A stretch of 64,000 nt of DNA from Permianibacter sp046297695. GTDB lineage: Bacteria > Pseudomonadota > Gammaproteobacteria > Enterobacterales > Permianibacteraceae. Below are positions 16,344 through 25,352 of this stretch, piece by piece. The translations under genes were made by a program, and so were the position numbers. The notes below the pieces were generated by a model. The model was not told the origin of the DNA, made no database searches, and saw only the letters and a list, made by a program, of their open reading frames with translations. The stretch is from the NCBI GenBank assembly GCA_046297695.1, contig JBKBHF010000008.1, positions 1 through 64,000 of the forward strand, in the 5' to 3' direction. Position 1 is the stretch's first letter, and each line of letters opens with the position of its first letter.

Positions 16344-16658
16344 ATGAACGAAAGTGAATTCAATCGTCTGGTCGACACCAGCTTGCGCGCCATCGAAGAC
16401 GCCATCGATGCCAGTGGCGCCGACATCGACTATGACCAGCAAGGCGGCGTGCTGACGCTGCAATTTGCCTCCGGCAGCAAGCTGATCTTCAGCCGGCAAC
16501 CACCGCTGCGCCAGTTGTGGCTGGCTGCACCGAATGGCGGTTTTCATTTTGACTGGCGTGACGGTGCCTGGCAGCTCGCCAACGGCGAGACGCTGGCAAG
16601 CTGGTTGAACCGGGAGGTGGCGCGACTGGCCGGCACTACTGTGGAGTTTACCTTTTGA
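16344..16658 (+). CDS. cyaY: Iron-sulfur cluster assembly protein CyaY (frataxin)
   Basis: The 104-residue frataxin homologue starts MNESEFNRLVDTSLRAIED, continues DYDQQGGVLTLQF, and has LWLAAPNGGFHF. The N-terminal acidic helix is the iron-binding surface known for the family. It modulates IscS-dependent Fe-S cluster assembly. It is divergent from lptM-dapF as in E. coli, and its TGA overlaps the next gene's start by one base. Confidence 0.95.
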   Translation: MNESEFNRLVDTSLRAIEDAIDASGADIDYDQQGGVLTLQFASGSKLIFSRQPPLRQLWLAAPNGGFHFDWRDGAWQLANGETLASWLNREVARLAGTTVEFTF

Positions 16659-17326
16659 TGTTGCCCTGTATCGAAAAAGAACCGAGTCAGCCTGCACGTG
16701 CCTCGGTGATCTGGCTGCACGGTCTCGGCGCCGATGGTCACGATTTCGAACCGATCGTGCCGGAGCTGAAGCTGCCCTCCGATTTGCCAATCCGGTTCAT
16801 CTTTCCGCATGCGCCGGTGCAACCGGTGACCATCAATGGTGGCATGGCGATGCGCGCCTGGTACGACATACTCGAAGCCAATCTCGGTCGCCGCGTTGAC
16901 GAAGCCGGCGTCCGCGAATCGTCGGCGCTGGTTGCCGAACTCATCGAGCGCGAAATCGCCCGCGGCATTCCGGCCAACAAGATTGTGCTGGCCGGTTTTT
17001 CGCAGGGCGGTGCCATCACGCTGTTCCTCGGTTTGCGCTATCCGGAGCGTCTGGCCGGTCTGCTCGCACTGTCCACCTATTTGCCCTGCCCGGAGACGCT
17101 GGCCACCGAACGGTCGGCTGCAATGAAAGACGTGCCGATCTTCATGGCACACGGCAGTTTCGATCCGATCGTGCCGCTGGCGCTGGCCAAAGACACCGAA
17201 CGCCGGCTGCGCGAGCTCGATTACGCGCCGGCGTTTCATGAGTACCCGATGCCGCACAGCGTTTGCGGACCGGAAGTGCAGGACATCCGCAATTTCCTGA
17301 TTCGCGTGCTGCGCGCCACGGCCTGA
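16658..17326 (+). CDS. Carboxylesterase / acyl-protein-thioesterase-like hydrolase
   Basis: This 222-residue alpha/beta hydrolase has the oxyanion segment WLHGLGADGHDF, the nucleophile elbow AGFSQGGAIT, the acidic residue in HGSFDPIVP and the catalytic His in YPMPHSVCGPE. It matches the bacterial EstB/LPL carboxylesterase family, about 220 residues, acting on short-chain esters or acyl-thioesters in the cytosol. It is translationally coupled to cyaY (TGATG overlap). An in-frame TTG three bases upstream is less likely. Confidence 0.9.
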   Translation: MLPCIEKEPSQPARASVIWLHGLGADGHDFEPIVPELKLPSDLPIRFIFPHAPVQPVTINGGMAMRAWYDILEANLGRRVDEAGVRESSALVAELIEREIARGIPANKIVLAGFSQGGAITLFLGLRYPERLAGLLALSTYLPCPETLATERSAAMKDVPIFMAHGSFDPIVPLALAKDTERRLRELDYAPAFHEYPMPHSVCGPEVQDIRNFLIRVLRATA

Positions 17327-17343
17327 TCCGGAGCGATGACGAC

Positions 17344-17715
17344 ATGGCAAAACGCAAGAAAAAAAGTAATTGGATTCCCTGGGTGCTGATTGTCGCCGTC
17401 GCCGGCAGTGCCGGCTACGTGTTCTGGCAGAAACTGGAGCGCGGCAAAACCGTCGCGGCCAATGGCGTGATCGAGCGCTGTTACGAACTGCGCGCTGGCG
17501 AAACCATCCAGTACAGATTCAAGGGTGAAGATCTGGTCGCCTTTGACATCCGCCGCGGTGGCGATGGCCTGTTCTCGCCGCAGGTGGTGCCATTCGACGA
17601 CGGCGAATTCACCGCCGACAGCGCCGATGAATACTGCCTGCGGTTCACCAACGCGCTCGACCGGCCGCAGAAAATCAGTTGGTCGGTACAGCGGCAGCGA
17701 GCCGACGGTAGCTGA
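17344..17715 (+). CDS. Small N-terminally anchored membrane protein, unknown function
   Basis: A 123-residue protein with a basic start (MAKRKKKSN), one membrane span (about 10-28, PWVLIVAVAGSAGYVFW) and a soluble beta-rich domain with two cysteines (ERCYELRAGETIQYRF, EYCLRFTNALD). The 17-bp spacing from the esterase gene suggests co-transcription. I do not recognise a family. The topology implies a periplasmic domain. Confidence 0.7.
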   Translation: MAKRKKKSNWIPWVLIVAVAGSAGYVFWQKLERGKTVAANGVIERCYELRAGETIQYRFKGEDLVAFDIRRGGDGLFSPQVVPFDDGEFTADSADEYCLRFTNALDRPQKISWSVQRQRADGS

Positions 17716-17747
17716 ACTGTTTTCGAGGACAACGAAAAGGAAAAGGC

Positions 17748-18163
17748 ATGAACGTACAGGCAAAAGGGGTCACACTTTAGCCGCCCCAGTCAATAGCCGC
17801 GTGTTTTGCCTTGGCAGTTGATTTAAAACCGCCATGGTTATTCCGATATCACGGCATCGCGCATCCGGTAGTTGCGTTTGGTTCGGGTCGGAAACGAATT
17901 CCGCACCAGTCACACTTCAGGATCAAGCGCCCCCTTTAACACCGGGAGCACGCCTTGGCTCCGGGGAGCCCCAGCAATTGCTCGGTACGACTGTCTGGCC
18001 GGTGATGAGAGCAGAGAGCTGTGGTTACGCGCTGTGGCGCGGCCAACCCGTGGGTGGCTCAGTCAGTCGGCGGAAAGCCGTGTAAATCGGATGGTCGGTT
18101 CGTCTCCAATCAGAGCCTCATGGTTTCGCTTCAACCCCTTAACTGGCTGACGAACCGGCCAAG
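17748..18163 (+). other. Disrupted spacer between the membrane-protein gene and an IS110 remnant
   Basis: A good ribosome site (AAAAGGAAAAGG) precedes an ATG at 17748, but the frame stops after ten codons (MNVQAKGVTL), as if a gene start had been cut off. The rest up to 18163 is non-coding. It contains the palindrome GGCTCCGGGGAGCC (around 17956-17970) and several short hairpins. It lies 3' of the transposase fragment on the minus strand, where some IS110-family elements carry their guide (bridge) RNA; that is a hypothesis only. Confidence 0.35.
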
Positions 18164-18654
18164 TCATGGAAACGCTTTGTGCACATCAAACGCGGTCTGA
18201 TCGCGCAACACATGGTAGAACGCGCGGGCGATTTTGTGGGCGGTGGCACGAATGGCGACGAGGCCGTTGGTCTTCTGCCGTTTTCGCTCATAGAATCGCT
18301 TCACCGTCGGCTCATACCGGAGCATGAAGTGGGCCGCTTCGCTGTACGCCCAGGACAGGTATTTGTTACCGCATTTGCGATTGCCGGAGCCTTTCTTCTT
18401 GTCGTTGCTGAGCCGTTCAGTTTTGACGCAGCGACAGTACGAGGTGTAATCGCCGACGCGAGGGAAGCGCAGGATATCGCCCGTTTCGAGCAGGATGGTC
18501 AACGCCAAGATGTTTCCGATGCCGTTAACGGCGGTCAATCGTTGGTAGTCGGTGCGTGCGCCGAGCGCTTGCTGTAACGCGAGCTCAATGGTTTTGACCT
18601 GTTTGTTCAGGTTATGCGCCAACACCAGCAGCGCCCTGATCTTGCCCCCTAGAT
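18164..18654 (-). pseudogene. IS110/IS1111-family transposase, N-terminally truncated
   Basis: Only the C-terminal Transposase_20 half remains (open from about 18651, first start 18625). It has LTAVNGIGNILALTILLETGD, LRFPRVGDYTSYC, GSGNRKCGNKYLSWAYSEAA and FYERKRQKT. The N-terminal DEDD (RuvC-like) domain, expected in the first ~170 residues of the ~330-340-residue recombinase, is missing: a stop and unrelated sequence follow 18655. So it is a decayed insertion sequence. Confidence 0.85.
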
Positions 18655-18718
18655 GTGGACACTGTGGGGGGGGTTACGGCTAGCACCTAAGCCAATTCAC
18701 CAACAGATTCTGCTGGTG

Positions 18719-19000
18719 ATGAGGTCCGGAACTCGCTACGCTGCCACTTTCCGTTTGGTGTTCCTTGCGGCCATGTTAACCGCGCTTTCCGTACTGCTGG
18801 TGGTGCTCGGCGTCTGTTTGAATCGGATGGCGAATCGGTATTTTCGCCAGCACGCACTGCCAGCACAGCCTGATCAACAAAGCGAGAGCGATACGCTCAA
18901 GCAGCGCTGGCGGCGTTGGCCGCGGCAGTTGCTGGCGTTGTTCAGTTATCTGCTGGGCTTTGTCTTGATCGTGTATGGCGCTTCGCATTTGATCGGTTGA
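18719..19000 (+). CDS. Small two-span membrane protein, unknown
   Basis: A 93-residue protein with two hydrophobic segments (LVFLAAMLTALSVLLVVLGV and LLALFSYLLGFVLIVYGA) separated by a polar, basic loop (RQHALPAQPDQQSE, KQRWRRWPRQ). The ATG at 18719 was preferred because the 22 upstream codons look like the flank of the IS remnant. No family recognised; a real gene is likely from its hydropathy pattern, though it borders broken sequence. Confidence 0.5.
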   Translation: MRSGTRYAATFRLVFLAAMLTALSVLLVVLGVCLNRMANRYFRQHALPAQPDQQSESDTLKQRWRRWPRQLLALFSYLLGFVLIVYGASHLIG

Positions 19001-19014
19001 GTGGTGGCCGACGC

Positions 19015-19491
19015 TTACTGCGGCAGGAATGGCTCCATCTCGTCTTCGATGCGCTGGCGCAGTTCCATCAGCTTCTTGGCGTAACCTTCCAGCGCCTTGT
19101 CTTCGTCCGATTGCGGTTGCCATTGCGGCACCGGGATCGGTTTGCCGTGGCCATCGACCGCGACAAAAACGATGATGCAGTGGGTGGTTTTCTCGCGTTG
19201 CGGGCTTTTCGGGTCGCCGGCGCTGACATCGACGGCGATATGCATCGAGGTTTTGCCGGTGTAGATCACTTGCGCCTGCACTTCAACCAGGCTGCCGATG
19301 TGCACCGGTTTGTAGAAGCGGATGCCGCCGACGTAAACCGTGACGCAGTATTGCCCGCTCCAGCCGACCGCGCAGGTGTAACCGGCCTGATCGATCCATT
19401 TCATCACGCTGCCGCCGTGCACCTTGCCACCGAAGTTGACTTCACCCGGCTCGGCGAGAAAGCGCAGGGTCTGGCGACGAGTTTGGCTCAT
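19015..19491 (-). CDS. Acyl-CoA thioesterase (YciA/BACH hotdog family)
   Basis: A 158-residue hotdog-fold thioesterase: the segment NFGGKVHGGSVMKWIDQAGY has the family's N-terminal active-site pattern, followed by RFYKPVHIGSLVEVQAQV and GKTSMHIAVDVSA. It hydrolyses acyl-CoAs in the cytosol. It follows a second hotdog gene in tandem (61-bp gap), so the pair probably arose by duplication. Confidence 0.88.
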   Translation of the reverse strand: MSQTRRQTLRFLAEPGEVNFGGKVHGGSVMKWIDQAGYTCAVGWSGQYCVTVYVGGIRFYKPVHIGSLVEVQAQVIYTGKTSMHIAVDVSAGDPKSPQREKTTHCIIVFVAVDGHGKPIPVPQWQPQSDEDKALEGYAKKLMELRQRIEDEMEPFLPQ

Positions 19492-19551
19492 GAATCACTC
19501 CTTGAGATTGGCTACATAGCAATGCGGCGCCCGTAGGCGCCGCTGCTTGCG

Positions 19552-20046
19552 TCAGGTCTTGACCTGCTGTTTTGCCTGCTTGGCCCGTTCCAGCGCGTTG
19601 GCGCGAATGGAAGCGGCGAGATCGAATGCTGCCTGGTCTTCCGCTGTTTCGATTTTCAGCGGCGGCACCGGCGTGGGTTTGCGCCGGTCGTCGAAGGCCA
19701 CCATCGCGAAATGGGCGTGCGTGCAGCGTTGGAAATCATTGCCGCCGTGATCGACATACACATCGACCCGCACCATCATCGAACTGCGGCCGACATGAAC
19801 CACTTTGGCCGAGGTCTTCAACCGATCACCCACCACCACCGGATGGACAAACTCGACCGCTTCCACCGCTGCCGTTGAGACGGTGCGGCCGGCGTAGCGA
19901 ATGGCCGCGATCGCGGCGGTGGTGTCCATGATGGCGAGCAGCTTGCCACCGAACATGGAACCGTAGGGATTGGCATCGTTCGGGAATACGAAATCCCAGG
20001 AATCGATGGTTTCAGCAACTTTGGGGTAGAACACCGGTTCGGCCAT
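19552..20046 (-). CDS. Acyl-CoA thioesterase (hotdog family), second copy
   Basis: A 164-residue hotdog thioesterase: NPYGSMFGGKLLAIMDTTAA carries the active-site pattern; VEFVHPVVVGDRLKTSAKVVHVG and GRSSMMVRVDVYV match the same family as the downstream gene. ATG 20044-20046 is the start; ten extra upstream codons are not conserved-looking. The two genes probably form one transcript. Confidence 0.88.
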   Translation of the reverse strand: MAEPVFYPKVAETIDSWDFVFPNDANPYGSMFGGKLLAIMDTTAAIAAIRYAGRTVSTAAVEAVEFVHPVVVGDRLKTSAKVVHVGRSSMMVRVDVYVDHGGNDFQRCTHAHFAMVAFDDRRKPTPVPPLKIETAEDQAAFDLAASIRANALERAKQAKQQVKT

Positions 20047-20176
20047 GACACACCTGACGTCGTCACAAGAAATCACAGGCTAAAGGGTAGCAAATTCGTT
20101 TGTTGCTGCCTTGTACGCTTTACAGCCTGTTCGTGAGGGGTATGCTCAAACGAGACAATCACAGGGCATCCTGCGC

Positions 20177-20831
20177 ATGCAGCGACGGTTTTGGCTGGCA
20201 CTTCTCACCGGGCTGTGGCTGGCGCCTGCGCTGGCTGCGGCACCGGCTGTTGCCGACGCCGTGGAACCGCGCCGTGACGATGGCGCTGGCCGGGGAGGCC
20301 GGTATCTACGGCATTTCCAGAACCGACGAGCGCGCGGCGCGTTTGCGTTATTCCGAACGGGTCTGGCGCGAAGAGGTGCTGCTGGTGACCCGCCGTGACC
20401 GCCAGTTCAACTTCCGCAGCATTGACGATCTGCGCGGCAAACGGGTCAGCATACCGCTCGGCACCAGTTACGACGACGCGTTCGAACACGCCAAGCACAC
20501 GGTGTTCACGGTGGAAGAAAATCCCGGTGGCGTGCAGGCACGCTTGAAACAGCTGCTCGCCGGCCGTACCGATGTCGCCGTCTATGGCAACGGCCGCGCC
20601 AAACTGGCGGCCGTGCTGGCCAAGATGCGCGGTGGCGATCAGCTGGTGGCGCTGCCGACACCGCTGACATTCAATGATCGCTATTTCGCATTCCCACCGA
20701 CCATACTCGACGACGCTGCTCTCGCCCGTCTGAACCGCGCGATCCGCGATGCCACGGCGCGCGGTGACATCGCCCGTTGGTTGGCGACGCCGGATCCGCA
20801 GGATCGGCCGACCGCGCCAGCGAACGACTGA
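20177..20831 (+). pseudogene. Broken periplasmic solute-binding protein (family 3-like)
   Basis: The signal peptide (MQRRFWLALLTGLWLAPALA, from ATG 20177) is in one frame. The body, PWNRAVTMALAGEAGIYGIS and onwards to DQLVALPTPLTFND, is in another, so a frameshift lies near 20250-20275. Intact family members have about 50 more residues (first beta-alpha unit of lobe 1) between signal peptide and the PWxRxxxMA segment; these are missing. The body resembles amino-acid-type binding proteins without a transporter. Deletion plus frameshift, not just a sequencing slip, is the simplest reading. Confidence 0.65.
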
Positions 20832-23015
20832 TCAGCCTTCGACCGCCAGCAGCTGCAGCAGCTGTTGCTGCGCGCGATGCGGTTTCTTCTTGCGCGGTTG
20901 GGTTTTGCGGTAACTGCCGTCGGCCTGGAGCAGCCAGGCCTGGCTGTTGTCCTGCAGATTGTTGACCAGCGTTTCGTGCTTGAGCCGGCGCAGCAGTTTG
21001 CGATCGATGATCGGAAAGCACACTTCGACGCGATGATGCAGGTTGCGGTCCATCCAGTCGGCACTGGAAGCGTAGATCTCTTCCTGACCACCATTGCGGA
21101 ACCAGTACACCCGCGAATGTTCCAGAAAACGGCCGATGATCGAACGAACCCGGATGTTGTCACTGACACCGGCAACGCCGGGCCGCAAGCAGCAGATGCC
21201 GCGGACAATCAGCTCGATTTTGACGCCGGCCTGCGATGCCACGTACAGCGCGCGAATCATCGTGCTTTCGGTCAGCGAGTTCATCTTGGCGATGATCTTG
21301 GCCGGTTTGCCGGCGCGCGCATGCGCGGCCTCGCGTTCGATCAAGGTCAGCAAGCCACTGCGCAGGGTAAATGGCGCTTGCAGGATGCGTTTCATTTCCA
21401 GCGTTTTGCCCATACCGGTCAGTTGCTGGAAGACCTTGTGCACGTCCTCGCACAAATCCGGATCGGCGGTCAGCAGCGAAATGTCGGTGTACAGCTTGGC
21501 ATTGGCGCTGTGGTAGTTGCCGGTACCGAGGTGAACATAGCGGCGCAGTTTGCGTTTTTCCCGGCGCACGACCAGCGTCATCTTGGCGTGGGTCTTGTGG
21601 CCGACCACGCCGTACACCACCAGCGCGCCAGCTTCCTGCAGCCGTGACGCCAGATCGATATTGTCCTGCTCGTCAAAACGCGCCCGCAGCTCGACCACGG
21701 CCGTCACTTCCTTGCCGTTGCGCGCCGCTTCGATCAGCGCGCGCACCATGTCGGAGTTCTTGCCGGTGCGATAGAGCGTTTGCTTGATCGCCAACACCTC
21801 AGGGTCGACCGCCGCCTGCCGGACAAAATCGACGACCGAGTCGAAGCTCTCGAACGGATGGTGCAGCAGCACATCGTGTTCGGCGATGGCCTCGAACAGA
21901 TGATTATGGTGCTGCAGCACTTGCGGTGCGATGCGCGGCACCAGAGGCCGGAAACACAGGTCCGGACGTTCGACCAGATTGGTAATCGTGATCAGCCGAT
22001 TCAGGTTGACCGGCCCGTTGACCCGGTACAGTTCACGTTCGGTCAGATTGCACTTCTGCAGCAGGAACTTGACGATGCGATCCGGGCATTTGTCACTGAC
22101 TTCCAGCCGCACAGCGGTGCCGAAGTGGCGCGACAGCAGCTCGTTTTTCAGGGCGTTGGCGAGATCCTCGACACCTTCTTCATCGACATCGAGATCCGAA
22201 TCGCGAGTCAGCCGGAACTGATACACGCCCTTGATGGTCATGCCCGGAAACAGCTCGGCGGCGTGGGCATGAATGACCGAAGACAGAAACACGAAGCTGT
22301 CGCCACCGGGTGCCAGTTCGTTCGGCAAGCGGATCAGCCGCGGCAGCGAGCGCGGCATGTGGATCACGGCATAGCTCGACTCGCGGCCGAAGGCGTCTTT
22401 GCCTTCCAGCGAGATGATGAAGTGCAGCGACTTGTTGACCAGGCGCGGGAATGGGTGGGCCGGGTCAAGTCCGATCGGCGAAATGACTGGCACCACTTCG
22501 TGATGGAAGTAGCGCTTGATCCACGCCGCCTGCGACTCGGTCCATTGTTTGCGGCGCAGGAAATGGATGTTCTGTTCGGCCAGCGCCGGCAACAGTACCT
22601 CGTTGAAAATGCGGTACTGTTCGTCCACCAGTTTGTGGGTGAACTCGGCAACCTTGTCGAGAATTTCCAGTGGCGCCATGCCATCGGCGCCACGGTGCGC
22701 GCCGGGCAGGGTGCGGCGGCGGACAATGTCCGACACCCGCACCTCGAAAAATTCGTCGAGGTTGCTGGAACAGATGAAGATGAACTTCAGTCGCTCCAGC
22801 AGCGGCAGCGATTCGTCCAGCGCCTGTTGCAGCACGCGCCAGTTGAACTGCAGGAAGGACAACTCCCGGTTGATATACAAGCCGGGATCAGCCAGATCGG
22901 TGTACTGCACGGTGCCGCTGTTGGCGACAACGGATTCCAGCGCTGCGACCACCGCGTTCTTGCTGTCCTGCGGGACAGCAGCGGCGTGTGTGGCCACGCT
23001 CACATCAGAGGCCAT
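20832..23015 (-). CDS. ppk: Polyphosphate kinase 1
   Basis: The 727-residue enzyme polymerises the ATP gamma-phosphate into polyphosphate. Features include the N-terminal INRELSFLQFNWRVLQQA, FFEVRVSDIVRRR, HPFPRLVNKSLHF, the active-site HHPFESFDSVVDFV and VVYGVVGHKTHAKM (phosphorylated His region). RYVHLGTGNYH and LNRLITITNL are also present. Length and motifs are normal for PPK1. It is convergent with the broken binding-protein gene and upstream of hemB on the same strand. Confidence 0.97.
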   Translation of the reverse strand: MASDVSVATHAAAVPQDSKNAVVAALESVVANSGTVQYTDLADPGLYINRELSFLQFNWRVLQQALDESLPLLERLKFIFICSSNLDEFFEVRVSDIVRRRTLPGAHRGADGMAPLEILDKVAEFTHKLVDEQYRIFNEVLLPALAEQNIHFLRRKQWTESQAAWIKRYFHHEVVPVISPIGLDPAHPFPRLVNKSLHFIISLEGKDAFGRESSYAVIHMPRSLPRLIRLPNELAPGGDSFVFLSSVIHAHAAELFPGMTIKGVYQFRLTRDSDLDVDEEGVEDLANALKNELLSRHFGTAVRLEVSDKCPDRIVKFLLQKCNLTERELYRVNGPVNLNRLITITNLVERPDLCFRPLVPRIAPQVLQHHNHLFEAIAEHDVLLHHPFESFDSVVDFVRQAAVDPEVLAIKQTLYRTGKNSDMVRALIEAARNGKEVTAVVELRARFDEQDNIDLASRLQEAGALVVYGVVGHKTHAKMTLVVRREKRKLRRYVHLGTGNYHSANAKLYTDISLLTADPDLCEDVHKVFQQLTGMGKTLEMKRILQAPFTLRSGLLTLIEREAAHARAGKPAKIIAKMNSLTESTMIRALYVASQAGVKIELIVRGICCLRPGVAGVSDNIRVRSIIGRFLEHSRVYWFRNGGQEEIYASSADWMDRNLHHRVEVCFPIIDRKLLRRLKHETLVNNLQDNSQAWLLQADGSYRKTQPRKKKPHRAQQQLLQLLAVEG

Positions 23016-23067
23016 GACTGCTCCTGTTTGCGCGTGGCCACATCCGGTTCACGGTGTCGGAACCGGA

Positions 23068-24075
23068 TTACTCCTGCAACCAGCGCGCGATGTCTTTGGC
23101 GAAGTAGGTCAGAATCGCATCGGCGCCGGCACGGCGCGCCGACAGCATCGATTCCAGCACAATCGCCTTTTCGTTGATCCAGCCTTTTTCGGCCGCCGCT
23201 TTCACCATCGCATACTCGCCGCTGACATGGTAAAGAAACGTTGGCATACCGAATTCGTCTTTGACCCGGCGCACGATATCGAGATACGGCAGACCGGGTT
23301 TGACCATCACCATGTCGGCGCCTTCGCCGATGTCGAGCGCCACTTCGTGCAGCGCTTCGTCGCTGTTGGCCGGGTCCATCTGGTAGGTATATTTATTACC
23401 CTTGCCGAGGTTGCCGGCGCTGCCGACTGCATCGCGGAACGGGCCATAAAAACTCGACGCGTACTTGGCGCTGTAGGCAAGGATACGGACGTTGTGATGA
23501 CCGGCCTGTTCCAATGCCGCACGAATGGCACCGATGCGACCGTCCATCATGTCGGACGGCGCGACGATGTCGGCACCGGCGTCGGCATGCGACAGGGCCT
23601 GTTTGACCAACGTGGTCACGGTGACATCGTTGATGACATAACCGGCGCCGTCGATGATGCCGTCCTGACCGTGGGTGGTGAACGGATCGAGCGCGACATC
23701 GGTGATGACACCGAGCTCCGGCACTGCCGATTTGAGCGCGCGCACCGCTTGCTGGGCCAAACCATCCGGATTGAAACTTTCTTCCGCTGCCAGCGATTTC
23801 TTGTCGGCGCTGACCACCGGGAAAATCGCGATGGCCGGAATGCCGAGCCGGTGCGCATCGCGCGCTTCGATGACCAGCTGATCGATCGTCATGCGCCAGA
23901 CCCCCGGCATCGACGCGATCGGCTCCCGCTTTTGCTCACCTTCGATGACGAACACCGGCCAGATCAGGTTATCCGCTGACAGGCTGTTCTCCCGCACCAG
24001 CCGTCGGCTGAACTCGGCGGCACGGTTGCGACGCGGACGGCGATGTGGGTACTGACCGGGGAAAAACAGCGACAT
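23068..24075 (-). CDS. hemB: Delta-aminolevulinic acid dehydratase (porphobilinogen synthase)
   Basis: The 335-residue enzyme condenses two 5-aminolevulinates to porphobilinogen. Both Schiff-base lysine regions are present: ILAYSAKYASSFYGPFRD and MVKPGLPYLDIV. The metal region reads DVALDPFTTHGQDG, with Asp/Ala in place of the cysteines of the zinc-type enzymes, so a Pseudomonas-type Mg2+-dependent enzyme is predicted. The ATG at 24073-24075 gives MSLFFPGQYPHRRPRRNR. Confidence 0.95.
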   Translation of the reverse strand: MSLFFPGQYPHRRPRRNRAAEFSRRLVRENSLSADNLIWPVFVIEGEQKREPIASMPGVWRMTIDQLVIEARDAHRLGIPAIAIFPVVSADKKSLAAEESFNPDGLAQQAVRALKSAVPELGVITDVALDPFTTHGQDGIIDGAGYVINDVTVTTLVKQALSHADAGADIVAPSDMMDGRIGAIRAALEQAGHHNVRILAYSAKYASSFYGPFRDAVGSAGNLGKGNKYTYQMDPANSDEALHEVALDIGEGADMVMVKPGLPYLDIVRRVKDEFGMPTFLYHVSGEYAMVKAAAEKGWINEKAIVLESMLSARRAGADAILTYFAKDIARWLQE

Positions 24076-24227
24076 GAAAGGCTCCAGCGGGCAAACGATA
24101 GGCGCCAATTATAGGCCCATCGCCTGCCGCCGGCTTTGATGCTATGACGGTTTGATTGCGGAAATATGACCGACAAGGCCGGCACAGCGCCAATGTCTGT
24201 TGGCTGCCGCCAACCGGCACGCGTGGC

Positions 24228-25151
24228 TCAGGTTGCGTTGGCCTTGCTAAGCCAGTCACGCGGTTGCAGATAATGCTCGTACAGCCGCGCTTCCGGTGTG
24301 CCGGGCGCGGGCGTGTAGGCGTATTTCCAGCCGCACAGCGGTGGCAGGCTGACCAGAATCGATTCGGTGCGACCACCGCTCTGCAAGCCGAACAAGGTGC
24401 CGCGGTCGAACACCAGATTGAATTCGACATAACGGCCGCGCCGATACAACTGGAATTCGCGCTCGCGCTCACCGTACGGCGTGTCCTTGCGCTTGGTCAC
24501 GATGGGCGCGTAGGCCTGCAGATAGCCGTTGCCGACGGCCTGCATGATGCCGAAACAGCGCTCGAAGCCACCGTCATGCAAATCGTCAAAGAACAAACCG
24601 CCGATACCGCGCGGTTCGTTGCGATGCTTCAGGTAGAAATACTCGTCGCACCATTTCTTGTAAGCAGGATACAAGTCGCTGCCGAACGGCGCCAGCGCAT
24701 CGTGCGCGGTCTGGTGCCAGTGCTGGCAATCTTCATCAAACCCGTAGAATGGGGTCAGATCGAAACCGCCGCCAAACCACCAGACCGGTTCCGCCCCCGG
24801 TTTTTCGGCAATGAAGAAGCGCACGTTCGCGTGCGAAGTCGGCACATAGGGGTTGCGCGGATGGATCACCAGGCTGACGCCCATTGCCTGCCATTTGGCG
24901 CCGGCCAGTTCCGGTCGTGACGCCGTTGCAGAAGGCGGCAGTTTGTCGCCCAGCACATGCGAGAACATCACGCCGCCTTTCTCGAACACGTTGCCGTTTT
25001 CCAGAATGCGGGCGCGGCCACCGCCGCCTTCGGCGCGTTGCCATTCGTCTGTTACGAAAGACTTGCCATCAATGGCCGACAAGCCCGCACAGATCCGATC
25101 TTGCAGATCGAGCAGGAAAGCTTTGACTTGTTCGGTCTGCTGAATCGCCAC
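24228..25151 (-). CDS. hemF: Oxygen-dependent coproporphyrinogen III oxidase
   Basis: The 307-residue enzyme makes protoporphyrinogen IX using O2. Conserved segments are GKSFVTDEW, NVFEKGGVMFSHV, SHANVRFFIAEK, GGGFDLTPFYGFDEDC, RGIGGLFFDDL and YVEFNLVFDRGTLFGL. GTG 25149-25151 follows GGGAG at a 7-nt spacing and gives a family-like N-terminus; longer readings would start within the upstream repeat. Downstream of tsaC, as in the Pseudomonas tsaC-hemF cluster. Confidence 0.95.
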   Translation of the reverse strand: MAIQQTEQVKAFLLDLQDRICAGLSAIDGKSFVTDEWQRAEGGGGRARILENGNVFEKGGVMFSHVLGDKLPPSATASRPELAGAKWQAMGVSLVIHPRNPYVPTSHANVRFFIAEKPGAEPVWWFGGGFDLTPFYGFDEDCQHWHQTAHDALAPFGSDLYPAYKKWCDEYFYLKHRNEPRGIGGLFFDDLHDGGFERCFGIMQAVGNGYLQAYAPIVTKRKDTPYGEREREFQLYRRGRYVEFNLVFDRGTLFGLQSGGRTESILVSLPPLCGWKYAYTPAPGTPEARLYEHYLQPRDWLSKANAT

Positions 25152-25171
25152 GCCGATGCTCCCGATTTTTG

Positions 25172-25231
25172 GTAGGGTGCAATGTATTGCACCGCATGCA
25201 TTTCGAACCGGTGCAATAATTTGCACCCTAC
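25172..25231. repeat. 60-bp inverted-repeat element (GTAGGGTGCAA type)
   Basis: GTAGGGTGCAATGTATTGCA and onward reads back at the right end as a near-perfect inverted copy (21 of 23 bp), around a 14-nt loop. It lies at the hemF 5' end. It looks like a short palindromic mobile or REP-like element. Confidence 0.7.
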
Positions 25232-25293
25232 ATTACTACGCTAAAGAAGCAGGTCCGAACATGCGCAGCGTTTCGGACGCATGTAGATTTATT

Positions 25294-25322
25294 GGTACGA
25301 AACCACTACGTGGATTCGTACC
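25294..25322. repeat. Hairpin GGTACGAAACCAC/GTGGATTCGTACC
   Basis: A 13-bp near-perfect stem (one mismatch) with a 3-nt loop (TAC) lies just downstream of tsaC on the minus strand. There is no T-run, so it is probably a second palindromic repeat rather than a terminator. Confidence 0.45.
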
Positions 25323-25352
25323 TACCGCAGATGAGCAACTTCCTTCACTGCC

